A stretch of DNA of 64,000 nt from Ceratotherium simum simum (lineage: Eukaryota > Chordata > Mammalia > Perissodactyla > Rhinocerotidae), in contig NW_004454216.1 of assembly GCF_000283155.1 (NCBI RefSeq), positions 9,547,736 through 9,611,735 on the forward strand, in the 5' to 3' direction. The stretch's first letter is position 1. Every line of letters begins with the position of its first letter. Of this stretch, positions 35,519 to 46,704 are shown in pieces. Both the position numbers and the translations under genes were made by a program. The notes under the pieces were generated by a model. That model was given only the letters and a program-made list of their open reading frames with translations. It made no database searches and was not told where the DNA came from.

Positions 35519-35866
35519 TTGTTTGTGTGTTTTTATCTTCTACTTATGAGTGAGATTGTATGGTATTTGACTTTCTCCCTCTGACTTGTTTCACTTAGCA
35601 TAATACCCCCAAGGTACATCCATGTTGTCACAAATGGCTGGATTTCATCGTTTCTTATGGCTGAGTAGTATTCCACTGCGTATATATACCAAATCTTCTT
35701 ATCATTTGTCCCTTGAGGGGCACCTAGGTTGCTTCCAATTCTTGGCTATTGTGAATAATGCTGCAATGAACATAGGGGTGCACGTATCTTTACACATTTG
35801 TGTTTTCATGTTCTTTGGATAAATACCCAGCAGTAGAATAGCTGGATCATATGGTAGTTCTATTCT

Positions 35867-36863
35867 TTATTTTTTGAGGTATCTCCATACTGCTTGCCAT
35901 AGTGGCTGCACCAGTTTGTACTCCCACCAGCAGAGTATGAGAGTTCCCTTCTCTCCACATCCTCTCCAACACTTGTTGTTTCCTGTCTTAATTACAGCCA
36001 TTCTGACAAGAGTGAGGTGATATCTCATTGTAGTTTTGATTTGCATTTCCCCAATAGTTAATGATATTGAACATCTTTTCATGTGCCTGTTGGTCATCTG
36101 TATATCTTCTTTGGAGAAATGTCTGTTCAGATCTTTTGCCCATTTTTTAACTGAGTTGTTAGTTTTTTTGTTGTTGAAATATATGAGTTCTTTATATGTT
36201 TTGGATATTAACCCCTTATCAGATATATGGTTTGCAAATATCTTCTCCCAGTTGTTGTTAAGTTGTCTTTTCGTTTTGTTGATTGTTTCCTTTGCTGTGC
36301 AGAAGATTTTAGCTTGATGAAGTCTCATTCGTTTATTTTTTCTATTGTTTCCCTTGCCTGGTCAGACATAGTACTTGAAAATATGTTGCTTAGACGGATG
36401 ATGAAGAGTGTACTGCCTATGTTTTCTTCTAGAAGTTCCATGGTTTCAGGTCTTACATTCAAGTTTTTAATCCATTTTGAGTTAATTTTTGTGTATGGTG
36501 TAAGACAATGGCCTACTTTCATTCTTTTGCATATGGCTGTCCAGTTTTCCCAACACGATTTATTGAAGAGACTTTCATTTTCCATTGTATGTTCTTGGCT
36601 CTCTTGTCGAAAATTAGCAGTGGGTTTATTTCTGGGCTCTCGATTCTGTTCTATTGATCTGTGTGTCTGTTTTTGTGCCAGTACCATGCTGTTTTGGTTA
36701 CTATAGCTTTGTAGTATATGTTGAAATCGGGGAGTGTGATTCCTCCAGCTTTGTTCTTTTTTCTCAGGATTCCTTTGGCTATTCTGGGTCTTTTGTTGTT
36801 CCATATAAATTTTAGGATTCTTTGTTCTATTTCTGTGAAAAATGTTGGTGGGACTTTGATGGG
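35867..36863 (-). pseudogene. L1 ORF2 C-terminal half (minus strand part)
   Basis: Minus-strand frames encode the ORF2 C-terminus in two overlapping frames. The terminal 153-codon frame (35867-36328) contains [20 protein letters not shown] and ends ...WRYLKK. The preceding stretch (36325-36863) is open in a neighbouring frame and corresponds to the segment after the RT, including the 'YWHKNR...IEQ' region. At least one frameshift and several stops separate them. Confidence 0.8.
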
Positions 36864-38568
36864 GATTGCATTGGGTAAATGAAGAAATGAAAGAAGAAAT
36901 CAAAAAATACCTGGAGACAAATGAAAATGAAAATACGACATGCCAGAATTTATGGGATACAGCAAAAGTGGTTCTAAGAGGGAAGTTTATAGCAATACAG
37001 GCCTATCTCAACAAACAAGAAAAATCTCAAATAAACAATCTAACAGTGCACCTAAAGGAATTGGAAAAAGAAGAAAAAACAAAGCCCCAAATCAGTAGAA
37101 GTACGGAAATAATAAAAATCAGAGCAGAAATAAATGAAATAGAGACTAAAAAAACGATAGAAAAAAAAATCAATGAAACCAAGAGCTGGTTCTTTGAAAC
37201 GATAAACAAAATTGATAAACCTTTAGCTAGACTCACCAAGAAATAAAGAGAGAAAACTCAAATAAATAAAATCAGAAATGAAAGAGGAGAAATTACAATG
37301 GACACTTCAGAAATACAAATATAAGAGAATACTACAGAAAGCTATATGCCAACAAATTGGATAACCTAGAAGAAATGGATAAATTCTTAGACTCATACAA
37401 CCTTCCAAAACTGAATCAAGAAGAAACAGAGAATTTGAATAGACCAATCACCAGTAAGGAGATCGAAACAGTAATAAAAAACCTCCCAAAATATAAAAGT
37501 TCAGGACCAGACAGCTTCCCTGGTGAATTCTACCAAACATTCAAAGAAGACTTAATACCTATCCTTTTCACACTCTTCCAAAAAATTGAAGAGGAGGGGA
37601 AGCTTCCTAACTCATTCTACGGAGCCAACATTACCCTGACACCAAAACCAGACAAGGACAACACAAAAAAATAAAATTATAGGCCAATATCACTGACGAA
37701 CGTTGATGCAAAAATCCTCAACAAAATACTAGCAAATCGAATACTACAATACATTAAAAACGCCATACACCATGATCAAGTGGTATTTATTCCAGGGATG
37801 TAGGGATGGTTCAACATCCACAAATCAATCAACATGATACACCACATTAATAAAATGAAGAATAAAAATCACATGATCATCTCAGTAGATGCAGAGAAAG
37901 CATTAGACAAGATACAGCATCGATTTGTGATAAAAACTCTGAATAAAATGGGTCTAGAAGGAAAGCACCTCAACATAATAAAGACCATATATGACAAACC
38001 CCCAGCTACTATCATTCTCAATGGTGAAAATTTGAAAGCTATCCCTCTAAGAACAGGGACCAGACAAGGATTCCCACTCTCACCATTCGTATTTAACACA
38101 GTATTGGAATTCCTAGCCAGAGCAATCAGGCAAGTAAAAGAAATAAAAGGGATCCAGATTGGAAAGAAAGAAGCAAAACTGTCACTATTTACAGATGACA
38201 TGATTTTATATATAGAAAACCCTAAAGAATCCACCAAAAAACTTCTAGAAATGATAAACGAATATAACAAAGTTGCAGGATACAAAACCAACAAACAAAA
38301 ATCAGTTGCGTTTCTATACACTAACAAAAACGAAGCAGCAGAAAGAGAAATTAAGAATACAATCCCATCTACAATTGCAACAAAAAGAATAAAATACCTA
38401 GGAATAAACTTAACCAAAGAGGTAAAAGATCTGTACACTGAAAACTATAAAACATTATTGAAAGCAACTGAAGAAGACCCAAAGAAATGGAAAGATATTC
38501 CGCGCTCTTGGATTGGAAGAATTAACGTAGTTAAGATGCCTATACTTCTTAAAGCAATCTATAGATTC
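36864..38568 (+). pseudogene. L1 ORF2 reverse-transcriptase part (inverted segment)
   Basis: Plus-strand frames read the pre-RT linker (36866-37246, with [20 protein letters not shown]), then RT motifs: [14 protein letters not shown] (about 37495-37540), [16 protein letters not shown] (37870 onward), [20 protein letters not shown] (about 38056-38115) and the active-site box FTDDMILY (38188-38211). The catalytic pair DD is kept, but the usual FADD alanine is threonine. The frame is broken by a stop at 37244-37246, another near 37671, and a TAG at 37801. It ends at ...LKAIYRF, where the inversion cuts ORF2. Confidence 0.88.
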
Positions 38569-38584
38569 AAGGCAAGGCTTTTCT
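38569..38584 (+). repeat. 16-bp target-site copy 3 of 3
   Basis: AAGGCAAGGCTTTTCT, followed by TGAGCAAGTTGAG, which resumes the pre-insertion sequence. Confidence 0.95.
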
Positions 38585-41221
38585 TGAGCAAGTTGAGCCT
38601 CAGTGTTTTTCTCTGACCCAGCCCAGGGCTGAACACATAATGGTCATTTGCTGTTGGATAATACTTAAAAAAAATCAATTTAAAGGGTATTTTTCCCTCC
38701 TGTTTTATTGTTTGTTTACACCCAGCAGTGATATAGTTAGTACCTTAAAATGCAATGCCCAGTCTCCTAATTTGTAATATTAAAGATTGCAATGAGGCAG
38801 TTACAAGCAGAAATGACTACAGAATGTCCTCAATGCAAACTTTTCAAATGTAGGCTTAAATCACGGTTTATTTATAAGACAGAAGAATGTTAGATATTTT
38901 ATCCCACGAGGTAACATTGGATTTTTCTCAAGTCACCACAGAATTACAATAGCCTAGTTGTTGCTGAAAATGTTGTCTTACCCCAAGGGGGACAGTGCTC
39001 CTTCCTGTCACTGGTAAACGAAATTTATTACTTCTACTGAGTATACATTCTAGATTTTAATTTTTCAAAGTGAAATTGGATATGACACATTTTAATGAAA
39101 TTTCTTGTCTTGGTTTCGGTATCACTTAATCCTTACATTAAAATAACACAAGAAGGGGATACCTCACCTAAATTGTAATATGTATGCAAAGAAAAGTACC
39201 TAATTAAAGCAGACAGAGGATAAAGGTGATAGAAAATTATTTGCAGGCAAACTAGATACCCATATACAATACTAAGATGTCCCCAAACATAAATCCTACC
39301 CATTTCCAGGGCACAAATGAAACGATTATGCATTCATATGCGCTATTTTCCATAACTAACAAATACCTGCACATTTTAACACCAGAATGTTGTGCTGTCC
39401 TTGTCACAGTGGGCATCTTTGCTCTTCAACCCCTTGTCCTAATGCTGTACCAGATTACCCACTCAGTCCACTTCATCTCCAAAACTGACCAGAAGGTAAA
39501 TCTTCAATGCAGAGCTGTTAATGTAATTTGATCCACACACCCAAACACCCTCAAAAAAAATATTAACTGCCTCTTCTGTATCAGGCACAGCACTGTACCC
39601 CAAGCCACTATGTGCAAAAATATTATTCAACATACTACCATATATGACCTTGTGAAAAGATGTGTTCTTGGAGAAAATATGACAAAAATCATCCCATTTC
39701 TGGCTTAGTTGTTGTAATGGTCAAAATTCTACATGCTAAAACAAGAACCAAACTCTAATTCCTCTCTAGAAATTATTAATATGGACCTTCCCAAATCTCA
39801 TATTTAACCCAGCATCTAAGTTCCTTAACTCACAACACTGGAAAAAGATATTCCGGTAAGAACTTCTATGTGGTTAATAATTTACATTATTCTTAAAGAA
39901 AAAGATAAAAAAAAAAAACCTAAAAAATGCCTCCTAAAATCTTTAACACTAAACTTATTTCAGATGGTGAAACAAAAGGCAATATACTAAATGTAGAACA
40001 CCACTACCCTTATGTTCTTTCCTATTGAAAGGTGAGATAATACCAACAATCTACTTTTTCTATTGAGGATGTAACTAAAAGGTAGAAAATGAATATGGAA
40101 AGGTCTTTATCCATTTACTTAATGGTTACTATCCCATAAACCACCTAAGGAATTCCTTGAACATATTTAGTTAATAATTACATGTACTTTTCTTTGGGGT
40201 CTTAAATTTAATTGAATGGTCTTTTTCACCATTTTCCTGAAGGGAAAAAAGAAAATATAGATGACGTATAGTATTTCTCCTTCTGAAGGAAGATAACCTA
40301 ATAAGGGTAAAGTAGGTGAGACAGAAAGAGAAATCACCTGCTCTGGAAAGCTAATATTAACCTTCAGAGACACCAATTTTGTAAATATAAACCCCAAAGT
40401 AGGCAGTTTTGTTTGAATTAGAGACATAAGTGGAACCCGTTTGGCATTTCCTTGCATCCAGCAACTAAAGTCTTAAGCGACCTGCATGAAGGCACCTCGG
40501 GCTGGAATCGAGCTCATGAGTCAAGCACAACCACAACGCATTAGTGATCGGAATGAAGGTTCAGAGCATCAGCGGTTTGAGGAGGAAAGTGAAGCAGATG
40601 ACACAAAAGGAGGAGAATCCCTCCAGGGGAGATACGTTGCTTAGCTAATAAAATGAGTCAAAGATCTTTTTTATATCTTCAATTTACCCTACAGTGTCAG
40701 TATTGAAAGTTTACATAGTGATATGCTCTTATTAGATGCTACTTTTCTATGAGGCAAGAAACACTGGTTACTAAAACTAAACAACAGTTCAAATAGCATT
40801 TTAGCTTTATGCACACATAATTTAAATGGCCAAACAGAGCTTGGGTATTTTCTATTAGCCACTAGAACCGGCTAACAACTATAAATAACAACAGGTCATC
40901 TACTTAGTCTGGGATTCATAAATGCCACTGCAAGATGACATTCCTTTACTTGATGGTGACAGGAGTCAGTCACTCTGCTATGACACCAGCATTTCCATTA
41001 CATAAAACAAAGAACTAAATGCAGACTTTGGGGGCAACAGTAGAGAGAGTAAATAAAATTTAAAAAATATCAACTCAAAAGTATTTACATTAATTAAATA
41101 CTAACAGTATTTAAGGTGACACAAGTTATCTACTCCCTGCCCCTGCCGGAATGGTCCTAGGCTGAGGACAACCCTGGCTGGAATTGATCACACCTAGAGA
41201 GGCTTCCTTGGGAGCCATCAG
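38585..41221. other. Unassigned AT-rich region; one short open frame
   Basis: Single-copy-like. A 54-codon frame at 40486-40650 (plus) has protein-like composition but no splice support. No named repeat. Confidence 0.35.
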
Positions 41222-41232
41222 AAGTGCTGCTG

Positions 41233-41437
41233 AATCGCTGTGGCGGCCTGGGGTTCACCGGTTCGGATCCCGGGCACGCACCGATTCACTGCTTGGCAAG
41301 CCATGCTGTGGCGGTGTCCCATATAAAGTGGAGGAAGATGGGCACGAATGTTAGCCCAGGGCCAGTCTTCCTCAGCAAAGACAGAGGAGGATTGGAAGAT
41401 GTTAGCACACGGCTGATCTCCTCACAAAAAAAAAAAA
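41233..41437 (+). mobile_element. ERE SINE, 5'-truncated
   Basis: It begins inside the tRNA-like head (GTGGCGGCCTGGGGTTCACC, GGTTCGGATCCCGGG), so the A-box part is missing, and ends in an A-run. It is flanked by exact 11-bp copies AAGTGCTGCTG (41222-41232 and 41438-41448). The 5' truncation occurred at insertion, because the target copies abut the truncated end. Confidence 0.93.
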
Positions 41438-41909
41438 AAGTGCTGCTGTAGCCATAGCAGCCCTTTCCTCAGTCCCATGCAGTTAGCCAGCTCAGACAGT
41501 GTTTCTGAGAAGTGCCATCATGTTTGGGATATCTGGCTTGAGATCTGATGGGATTTTTTTTGTTCTGCTTTCTATGAGAACTGAGCTCTACAGAGGTGAA
41601 CTTAAGTCTTCTCTAAATAGACCAGAAATTAATAGTCTGTCCTGTGAAATAACCTCATCATTAGCAATACTCTACTAATGGGGATGCAAAAGAACTTATG
41701 GGCCCCTGCTCTCCAGGATTTACAACATTGTTTCATGTGGCTTGTCTTCCAAACAGTTAAACAACAAAGCAAGGCAGTTTGAATGTAAGTTCCTTCAAAG
41801 TGGGAAGCCTATCTTCCACTTTTACTTTTTCTTTTCTATCATAGTATCCAGCACACTGAGTGCATATAACCACCTGTTGATCTGATCTGATTATATGCCC
41901 AAATCACTA

Positions 41910-42233
41910 CAGGTCCACAATTTCTTATCTAAAACTTTTAGGAACAGACATATTTTAGAGTTCAGAATTTTTCAGATTTGTAGAAATGTGATAGGTACAT
42001 ATTTCATATATTTATAAAACATCTCCAGCAGGCTCTGGTATAGAACTTGATAATCAAGCATATAAATATTTCTGCAGTGGAAAATGAATATTCACATTAA
42101 AGAAAGAAAGTAATGACTATATATAACCTCATGAGAGTCAGCAGTTTAGGTCAGATTTTGGTGCAAAATGAGTTAGGGAAAACTTCAGGTTTTTAGAGAT
42201 TTTTAGAAATGTAGATAACAGATTGAGGACCTA
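41910..42233. mobile_element. Tigger/mariner-type MITE (tentative)
   Basis: The ends are inverted repeats: left CAGGTCCACAATTTCTTATC, and the complement of the right end AGGTCCTCAATCTGTTATC. TA dinucleotides lie at both borders. The interior is AT-rich with a partial palindrome (TTTCAGATTTGTAGAAATG / TTTTTAGAGATTTTTAGAAA). Length is 324 bp. Family not assigned. Confidence 0.6.
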
Positions 42234-42235
42234 TA

Positions 42236-44753
42236 ATACACATCACAGGAATGACAGGAGTCCAGAGGCTAGAGCAATCAAGATAAGCTATGAAGAGGTG
42301 GAGGTTAAACAGTGTTAGTGAGGACCCAGACCTTATTTGTGGGATGGGAGGACTCACGAGAGCACACTGAGGTACTGGGCTAGGTGTGGTGGGGTCCAAT
42401 CACGGAGTGCCAGACTGAGAGTGCCAAGCCTTCAGAGCCATCCAAATCCTCGGTTATGGGAGCAACATGGTGAAAGCAAGGCCTGAGAAATATTAATCTG
42501 ATCGATGAGGATGATGATGATGATGGTGATGGTGAGGGTGGCTAGGCTGTCAGAGCACAGGAGAATCCAGGATTTGACCTTCAATAGTAGGGAGCAGAGA
42601 AGGGGAAATGAGAGAAGACAGAAAACACCAACAGACCCATAGACCTAAGTCAAGTCTGCAGATGCAAGCATGTACAAAAAGAGAGAATAAGAGGAAAAAA
42701 GAATAAACGTAGGCCATATACTTCATTAGAGGTTTATGGGACAGAAGATACATTTTTCTGTGAAAAGCATAGCAGTGTGGATAACAGCAGAGACTATTAC
42801 TATAGACTGAGTCGAATCGTGAGAACGAACACACTCCGTTCAGGATAAAAGGACACAGATTTTTCAAAAGCACACCAAAAGGAGAAAGGAATACAGGCTC
42901 AAATGTAGGAGGGAGTATATTATAGGGGCTGGCGAAGGGGGAAAATGATTGTTCTTGAAGAGAAGACAAAGACTGTAAAATCCCCAGGTGGTGAGTGAGC
43001 AGCTCATGTTACAGACATTGAACTAACTGTGAGATTGGGGAGGAGGAGGAGAAGGAATAAGGCTGCTGTGCACCAAGAAGATGGGTAAGACCTTATGGGC
43101 CCCAATAAAAGATAAAGGCAAATCAAAGTTGAATCAAGGACTCCTGATTGAAAGGATCATGCATGACTACAGGTGAAAGACACAGAAGAGGTGAAAGCTG
43201 CTCAAGGCAGAAAATGACAAGAGGCAACCCAACAGGAGGGGTTAAATGTTATCACACGGAGGAAAACACTGCTGCTCATGTGAAGATGAGGAGCAGCTGC
43301 AGGTTCAGAAATAGCCCTTCCTTGTTCACAGCGATGAAGCATGTTGCATTAAAGAAGAGTGGCATGCACTTGGAAGAGGAGTCATGTTTTCCTAAGAGAC
43401 CCCGAATGGGTAACACATCAAAGAGAGTGAGCACCATGTGTGTATTAAAGGAAAAGGCATAAAGTTTGCTTTTGATCGTAGCCTGGTTTTTAAAAAAATA
43501 TTGCATTTATGTAAGTTTCTTGGAGGAGAGGAGGGAATGAACATACTCAATGCAAGTGGCTTCAAAAGCTGTAAAAATCTATCACTTTTCCTCCAAAGAA
43601 GCTCAGAGTGCTTTGCTAGAATCTCATTTTTAGTTCAAAAGGATTTGGGGAAACTCAGCAATATAGGTAGAACAGACAAGGGTTCTCAGAAAGACGTGTG
43701 CAGGATTTCACAGTAAGTCTAGGTGCTCAATTGTGTTCATGAAACAAATAAGGCCTCCGACCAATGTGGATGGTACACGGCAGATCAAAGAAACAGGCCA
43801 ACAGGAAAAATACCTCCTAATAACCATTTGTGGGTCGAGAATTCTCTAACCAATATCACGGCACCATTAAGGATGAAAGTTTTACTTCTTAGCATGTTCA
43901 ATAATTGAACCTAAGGACTTACTTTAATTTTCTCCCTCTAAAATCAATTCTGAATATCTTATATTTAGTATGGTTTGGGGAAATACATTTTTTTTTAAAT
44001 AAGTACATAAAGAAGCTAGGTAATCCAAATTTCTTTTCTGTGAAGTAGAACCCAGGCTAACTTTAGACCCTTTAAATGTGTAGAAGTAGATGGAAAGGAT
44101 CTTGTTTTTATTTCCAACCTTCCTCATCTAGATTTAAACGTGTTTGTGACATTTCAAGCTCACGTTCATTTATGAATATGTATGTTAACTTAGCATCATT
44201 TAGGCTTCTGCATCAAAGTGACAAGGACCCAGAACGACACACGATGTGCGCACATGCCTGAGTGTATGTGTAGCTGGGGTGGGGAACAATGGCAAGAGGC
44301 GCTAGAGGAAGGAAGGAAGAGGATCAGGGAAAGAAGCAGCTGCCGCACACACAAGGGAAAAAGATAAGCACCAAGATTATAGGGCTTACATGCTACTCGT
44401 AGAACCCACGGAGAAAAGTCATAAAAAATGGCAACTGTCCGAAAGAAAAAGGATGTGTACTAGTACAAAGACCTCAACTTATTTATTTTAAAATATCATT
44501 TTTGTTGAATCTGCATTCAGTTCAAAACAAGAAGAGAAGGCTCAGAATATTTAGAGGATTAATGCCAGCAAAATGCCAGAATGTTTCCCTATTTTGTGAA
44601 ATGCTGAGAAAAAATATCTACCTCAAGTACTTGGCTACAAATCTTGGCAATAGAACTTTAACAGGGCAAGCTGGATGATGAAGTGAGTTGTTCTGAGAAA
44701 ATACATGTATTTCACATTGTAGTTGAACTTTTTTTTTAACTTACCAGGAGATG

Positions 44754-44756
<3 letters not shown>
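42236..44756. other. Unassigned region
   Basis: Contains a short GAT/GGT-rich tract (about 42504-42541). Frames of 92-139 codons on both strands look like chance. No splice-supported exon seen. Confidence 0.35.
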
Positions 44757-44760
<4 letters not shown>

Positions 44761-44805
<45 letters not shown>

Positions 44806-44806
44806 T
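44761..44806 (+). repeat. (CA)15(TA)8 compound microsatellite
   Basis: Fifteen CA units run directly into about eight TA units. Likely polymorphic between individuals. Confidence 0.95.
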
Positions 44807-45094
44807 TCAACTGTTTTTAAGTTAAGATTTTTTTTTTCCTTATGAGGTTCCACCCATATATGCAGTGGGGTCATATGATATCTTCCTATAAATAGCTCTC
44901 AAATGGCAACATGCAGTGGAGTACAGAGCCCTGTTCTATACAGATGCAGAGGCACCTGATGTGTTGGAAAGGATGATATATTTAATTGCAGCAGCTGAGC
45001 ATCTTCTGGGTACAATTCCAGAGGTTGTGGGATAGCACAGCTACTAAAGTCTAAGATGGTCCTTAATAATTTACGAATCAGAAGCAGCAGACTT

Positions 45095-45310
45095 GCTTAG
45101 CTCTTTTCATCTAAGGAATTCTAAAATGTTAGTGCAAGAAGGGCCTCAGGAATCATCCAGAAACAAACGCTCTCGCTTTCACATATGAGGGTACAGAGTT
45201 CCAGAGAGGTCGAGGGATCTCCCCAAGGATTCACTCATGACAGAGCTGGGACACAAATCTGGATCTATGTTTCTTGACTCCCAGGCCAGTGATCTTTGCA
45301 GTATTTGCAA
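45095..45310 (-). mobile_element. MIR-type SINE remnant (minus orientation)
   Basis: Reverse core-SINE pattern: 'AGAAGGGCCTCAGGAATCAT', 'GAGGGTACAGAGTTCCAGAG', 'ATGACAGAGCTGGGACACAA', 'CTTGACTCCCAGGCCAGTG'. Confidence 0.65.
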
Positions 45311-45317
45311 TAAGGTG

Positions 45318-45555
45318 TGGACTCACGAGCAAGACTGCCTGGGTTCTGATCGCTGCTCATGGCTGAGGGATGCTGGTAAAGCTGTCTAATGCTCTGAGCT
45401 TCAGTTTGCTCATCTGAAAGATGAAGATAACGCTAGCATATGCCTCACAAGATTGTGCTGAGGACTATGTGAGTTAATACATATAAAGCACGTAGGACAA
45501 TGCCTTGCATTTAACAAATGATAACTAAATGTAAGCACTAACGAGTTGGTGTTCA
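45318..45555 (+). mobile_element. MIR SINE (plus orientation)
   Basis: 'AAGACTGCCTGGGTTCTGAT', 'CAGTTTGCTCATCTGAAAGA', 'GACTATGTGAGTTAATACAT', 'AAGCACGTAGGACAATGCC' follow the MIR consensus from tRNA-like head to tail. Confidence 0.85.
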
Positions 45556-45610
45556 CATATGTTCTCTCTGTTGGTAGGCAGCAAGGAATAGAAGGGCCCA
45601 AACCTAGAAG

Positions 45611-45680
45611 TGACCTTTGGGAAATCAGTACTTAACTCCTTTACGAGAAATGACCTTGGGGAAATCAGTACTTAAGTCCT
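45611..45680 (+). repeat. Short direct duplication (30 bp, offset 40)
   Basis: TGACCTTTGGGAAATCAGTA... at 45611-45640 recurs as TGACCTTGGGGAAATCAGTA... at 45651-45680, with about two mismatches over 30 bp. It sits at the 5' edge of the next MIR. Confidence 0.85.
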
Positions 45681-45835
45681 CAAAGCCTTAGTTTCCTCAT
45701 CTCTAGAATGGTGAAAATAATAATTCCTGCCTGAGAAGGTGACTGTAAGGATTAAATAAGATAGTTCATGTGAAATGTTAACAATAGTACCTAGCATATA
45801 AGTGAGGCTCAATAAATAATAGATATTACTAACAA
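45648..45835 (+). mobile_element. MIR SINE (plus orientation), second copy
   Basis: 'CTTAGTTTCCTCATCTCTAG', 'GTGACTGTAAGGATTAAATA', 'GTACCTAGCATATAAGTGAG', 'GCTCAATAAATAATAG' match the MIR core and tail. Confidence 0.85.
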
Positions 45836-45839
45836 ATAA

Positions 45840-46704
45840 TAATTCAATGAAAACTTCTAACTTTCTGTAATCAACCTACTTCCTCCCTACTCACTACTGT
45901 CTTCCTCTGCCTTTCACCTTTCTCCATCCCTATGCCCAATAAAGAAGAAAAGAGTGGGATTTACTCTTCAACAGTAAGTAAGGGAAGGAAGGAAAAAAGT
46001 TAAAAGAGAGAGGATTTCATTTAAGATATAAATAGCCAAATTTACCCAATATATCAGTGGATAAGAGCTGACGCTTTGGAGAGAGGAAAAAGTGGATGCA
46101 CGAGAGCACTTTCACCTCACCAGCATACCATTTAGGGCCCTAACACAGTACGGCAGTAATTCTGTTAAAAGCAGAACTAGGTAATAAATGGACTAAAAGA
46201 CATGCTTTCCTCTCATACCTTGTTGGTGAAAAAACAGTGTACATTGGTACAAAGTGTAAGTTTGTTGGCAATAACCATCAAAATAAAAATCAGTATATCC
46301 ATTAATTTTCTCTTCTTAGGAATTCATCTAATAGATATGCTTCTACATGTATGACAATTTGTACTTACAAGCTAATCATTGCAGCTGAACATAAAACTGT
46401 TTCCCTAATTCTTAGTTCAAGATTCTAAGTATATTTTCAGTATCTAGTTACATGTACCTATCATTGAGGGTTTTAATGGAGAAGTAATATCTTCACATTA
46501 GACCCTAGAAGTTAACTAAATGTAAAAATATAAACAACTTTAAAATAGGCTCTGATAACCATGCCTAGAATCTATTAATTTTCTATGTTAGTGTATTTTA
46601 CTTAATCCTGAGCACAATTTACTAGGGGAAAAAAAAATGCTTACTGACAATATTGTAGTATCATGTTTGATGCCAAATTTTGATTTTAAAGAATTAAGCA
46701 CTTT
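45840..46704. other. Unassigned AT-rich region
   Basis: No repeat or exon recognised. Confidence 0.4.

Larger units (their letters stand above)
35046..38568 (-). mobile_element. Young L1 with 5' inversion (twin priming)
   Basis: From 35046 a T-rich tail leads into the L1 3' UTR and the ORF2 C-terminal half on the minus strand, up to 36863. The sequence then switches strand: 36864-38568 is the preceding part of ORF2, read on the plus strand. The inner end of the minus part (complement CAATGCAATCCCC) and the outer end of the plus part (ATAGATTCAA) are adjacent in an uninterrupted ORF2 and share CAA, as expected for twin priming with microhomology. Both ends are flanked by the 16-bp target copies 2 and 3. 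An ERE is nested at 35277-35518. The element is 5'-truncated and defective. Confidence 0.92.

Noticed and set aside
37869..38438. 189-codon frame on the opposite strand of the L1 RT
   Set aside because: An antisense shadow of ORF2 caused by its low stop density on the other strand.
37834..38616. 260-codon open frame, the longest in the window
   Set aside because: It is the reverse-transcriptase part of L1 ORF2 in an inverted, truncated copy, not a host gene. Its last codons read into flanking DNA.
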